Source: a candidate division KSB1 bacterium
GTDB lineage: Bacteria > Electryoneota > RPQS01
Direction of reading: 5' to 3'
Length of the DNA: 64,000 nt
NCBI GenBank assembly: GCA_016214895.1
Contig: JACRMR010000023.1
Location: 1-64,000, forward strand
Part shown: positions 63,001 through 64,000 of the stretch, piece after piece
Position numbering within the stretch: the stretch's first letter is position 1
Layout of the letters: the number at the start of each line of letters is the position of its first letter
Notes under the pieces: generated by a model
Seen by the model: the letters and a program-made list of their open reading frames with translations, nothing else
Database searches by the model: none
What the model was told of the DNA's origin: nothing
Made by a program: the position numbers and the translations under genes

Positions 63001-63124
63001 TTATCCTCCGTTGGAACTCAGATGGAAGTAAGGAATTTCAGAGCGGAAACGTGCTGTTCAGGGATGAACAGCGAGGTGGTGTAAACAGGAATTTAGGAAT
63101 TTTGATCGGGAAAGGCAAATCCCC

Positions 63125-63169
63125 GTAGGGGCGGGTCCGTGACCTGCCCTCGGGTCCGTGACCTGCCCT
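63125..63169 (+). repeat. GTAG-headed REP with tandem 20-bp duplication
   Basis: GTAGGGGCGGGTCCGTGACC is followed by TGCCCT, and the CGGGTCCGTGACCTGCCCT block is immediately repeated. It lies just upstream of the HMG-CoA synthase gene on the other strand. Confidence 0.65.
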
Positions 63170-63210
63170 CTCCGTGCCCCGTCCAGAATCGGAAGCCCGC
63201 CTTTCCGATT

Positions 63211-63546
63211 TCATTCCCTGACAAAGTGCGGCATCTCTTCCGGGATTTCGAGGGCCAGTTCCACGAAGCCCATGTACACGCCGCGCTCGAACCACGGAGT
63301 TTGATAGATCAGCTTCTTGACGCCGTTTTTCTCGATCGTGTAGATGTGTTTGGATTGCGTGCGCAGCATCTTCGCGAGCTGCGAACGCGACGGTTCAGGA
63401 TGACAGTCGAGTACGTTGGTGCCGATCAGCATCGCGCCGCCGTCATTGGCGAACGTCTGCTGCGACTTTTCGTTCATTTCGAGAATAATGCCATCGCGAT
63501 CACACACCGTCGCGGCAATGGGGAGTTCGTGGGTCCAGTGGGGCAT
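63211..63546 (-). CDS. Single-domain PAS protein
   Basis: A 111-residue protein that is one PAS domain (LPIAATVCDRDGIILEMNEK; IGTNVLDCHPEPSRSQLAKM; IYTIEKNGVKKLIYQTPW). It has no output domain or membrane segment. CHPEPSR recalls PAS domains of redox or haem sensors, but no cofactor can be inferred. It starts upstream of the HMG-CoA synthase gene on the same strand, with a repeat-bearing gap of about 210 bp. Confidence 0.75.
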   Translation of the reverse strand: MPHWTHELPIAATVCDRDGIILEMNEKSQQTFANDGGAMLIGTNVLDCHPEPSRSQLAKMLRTQSKHIYTIEKNGVKKLIYQTPWFERGVYMGFVELALEIPEEMPHFVRE

Positions 63547-63596
63547 GGGAAGAGAAATCGAAAATCGAAAAGTGAAAATTCAAGTCCGAGCCGGTC

Positions 63597-63769
63597 GTAG
63601 CGCCGCACGGGCGCGCGCGTTCGTGAATCTGCGGAAGCTGAAGGGGCCGGCTGCGCCGCCCGCCGCTGCGCGCCGAGCGGGGACTGTGTCCCCGCCGGAA
63701 TCTCGCTCAGCCGATAGCGGCGCACGGATGTGCGCTCGGTTCTTCGTAGCGTCGCACGGCCATGCGACT
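63597..63769 (+). repeat. Cluster of GTAG and GATTCCGGC-type hairpins
   Basis: GTAGCGCCGCACGGGCGCGC (63597-63616), an inverted GATTCCGGC-type unit (63671-63702, CGCCGAGCGGGGAC arm), a diverged ATAGCGGCGCACGGATGTGC unit (63714-63733) and GTAGCGTCGCACGGCCATGC (63746-63765) follow each other. Alternating families resemble composite BIME-type repeats. Confidence 0.6.
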
Positions 63770-63816
63770 CTGCCATCGGACGCTGCGCGCGCGCGTGCGC
63801 GGTCACGCGGTCGGGG

Positions 63817-64000
63817 TCATTTCGAATCCGTGGCGTTTGCGCGTCGAAACAACAGCGCCGATCCGACAAACAGCATGACGAAGAACCCATTCAGGATGAA
63901 GACACCCACGATACCCGGGGTGTCTTCCAATGAGGGCCGCCAGATCATCAGCGCAATCACGGGGACCAATGCTTGCGCCAGCGCCGTCGCGAACAGAGCG
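63817..64000 (-). CDS. C-terminal fragment of a membrane protein (runs off the window)
   Basis: An open frame enters from the right edge and stops at TGA 63817. The 60 visible residues contain two hydrophobic helices (LFATALAQALVPVIALMIW and GIVGVFILNGFFVMLFVG) separated by a short polar loop (RPSLEDTP) and end with a basic/polar tail (LLFRRANATDSK). The start lies outside the window. Function is unknown. Confidence 0.65.
   Translation of the reverse strand, partial: ALFATALAQALVPVIALMIWRPSLEDTPGIVGVFILNGFFVMLFVGSALLFRRANATDSK

Overview
The window looks like chromosome from an uncultured, G+C-rich, Gram-negative bacterium, probably a candidate phylum near the Fibrobacteres-Chlorobi-Bacteroidetes (FCB) superphylum. 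This is an inference. It rests on secreted gingipain-like (C25) proteins, a T9SS-type C-terminal sorting domain at 27.2 kb, lipopolysaccharide-type glycan genes, and intergenic regions full of GTAG-headed REP-like hairpins. I see no phage, plasmid, insertion sequence, CRISPR array or rRNA. Two tRNA genes (Glu, His) lie at 40.4-40.6 kb.

Layout. 0-0.5 kb: hairpin repeats. 0.5-2.2 kb: a CstA-type transporter. 2.3-14.5 kb: one long leftward run, yebC-ruvC-ruvA-ruvB-queA-ispD-ispF-gltX-ddl-ribD-ribE-ribBA-lipoprotein-dtd. Many of its genes overlap by four bases (NTGA), and these overlaps reveal GTG, TTG and even CTG starts. 14.6-22.3 kb: a B12-binding protein, TerC, ClpB, a TIR-domain protein and DnaK, with the A+T-richer TIR gene sitting between the two chaperone genes. 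22.3-27.1 kb: repeat-rich spacers, an oxidoreductase, a CMD-family protein, histidine ammonia-lyase and a Myb-like regulator. 27.2-32.8 kb: a large C25-family surface protein and a Cys-rich secreted protein. 32.9-40.3 kb: a glycan locus (two methyltransferases, GT2, flippase, O-antigen ligase-like protein) with SppA. 40.4-44.8 kb: tRNAs, a cyclic-2,3-diphosphoglycerate-synthetase-like GTPase and a PAS/GAF protein with no visible output domain. 44.9-55.2 kb: two tandem paralogous giant C25-family proteins. 55.5-58.0 kb: a peroxiredoxin read through UGA, glutamate dehydrogenase and a Cys-rich small protein. 58.6-59.7 kb: two adjacent decayed HicBA modules. 59.8-63.0 kb: DUF35 protein, thiolase, DUF4242 protein and archaeal-type HMG-CoA synthase. 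63.2-64.0 kb: a small PAS protein and the 3' end of a membrane-protein gene.

Main points. (1) The peroxiredoxin at 55498-56139 has an in-frame UGA exactly at the peroxidatic cysteine, followed at the right distance by a bacterial SECIS-like hairpin, so it is very probably a selenoprotein. (2) An archaeal-style thiolase/DUF35/HMG-CoA synthase locus occurs beside MEP-pathway genes, and its DUF35 subunit has lost all four zinc-ribbon cysteines. (3) Both hicA toxins are broken while both hicB antitoxins are intact. (4) REP-like elements provide the stop codon of at least three genes through their GTAG head. (5) All three C25 homologues keep the Cys region but lack the canonical catalytic His.
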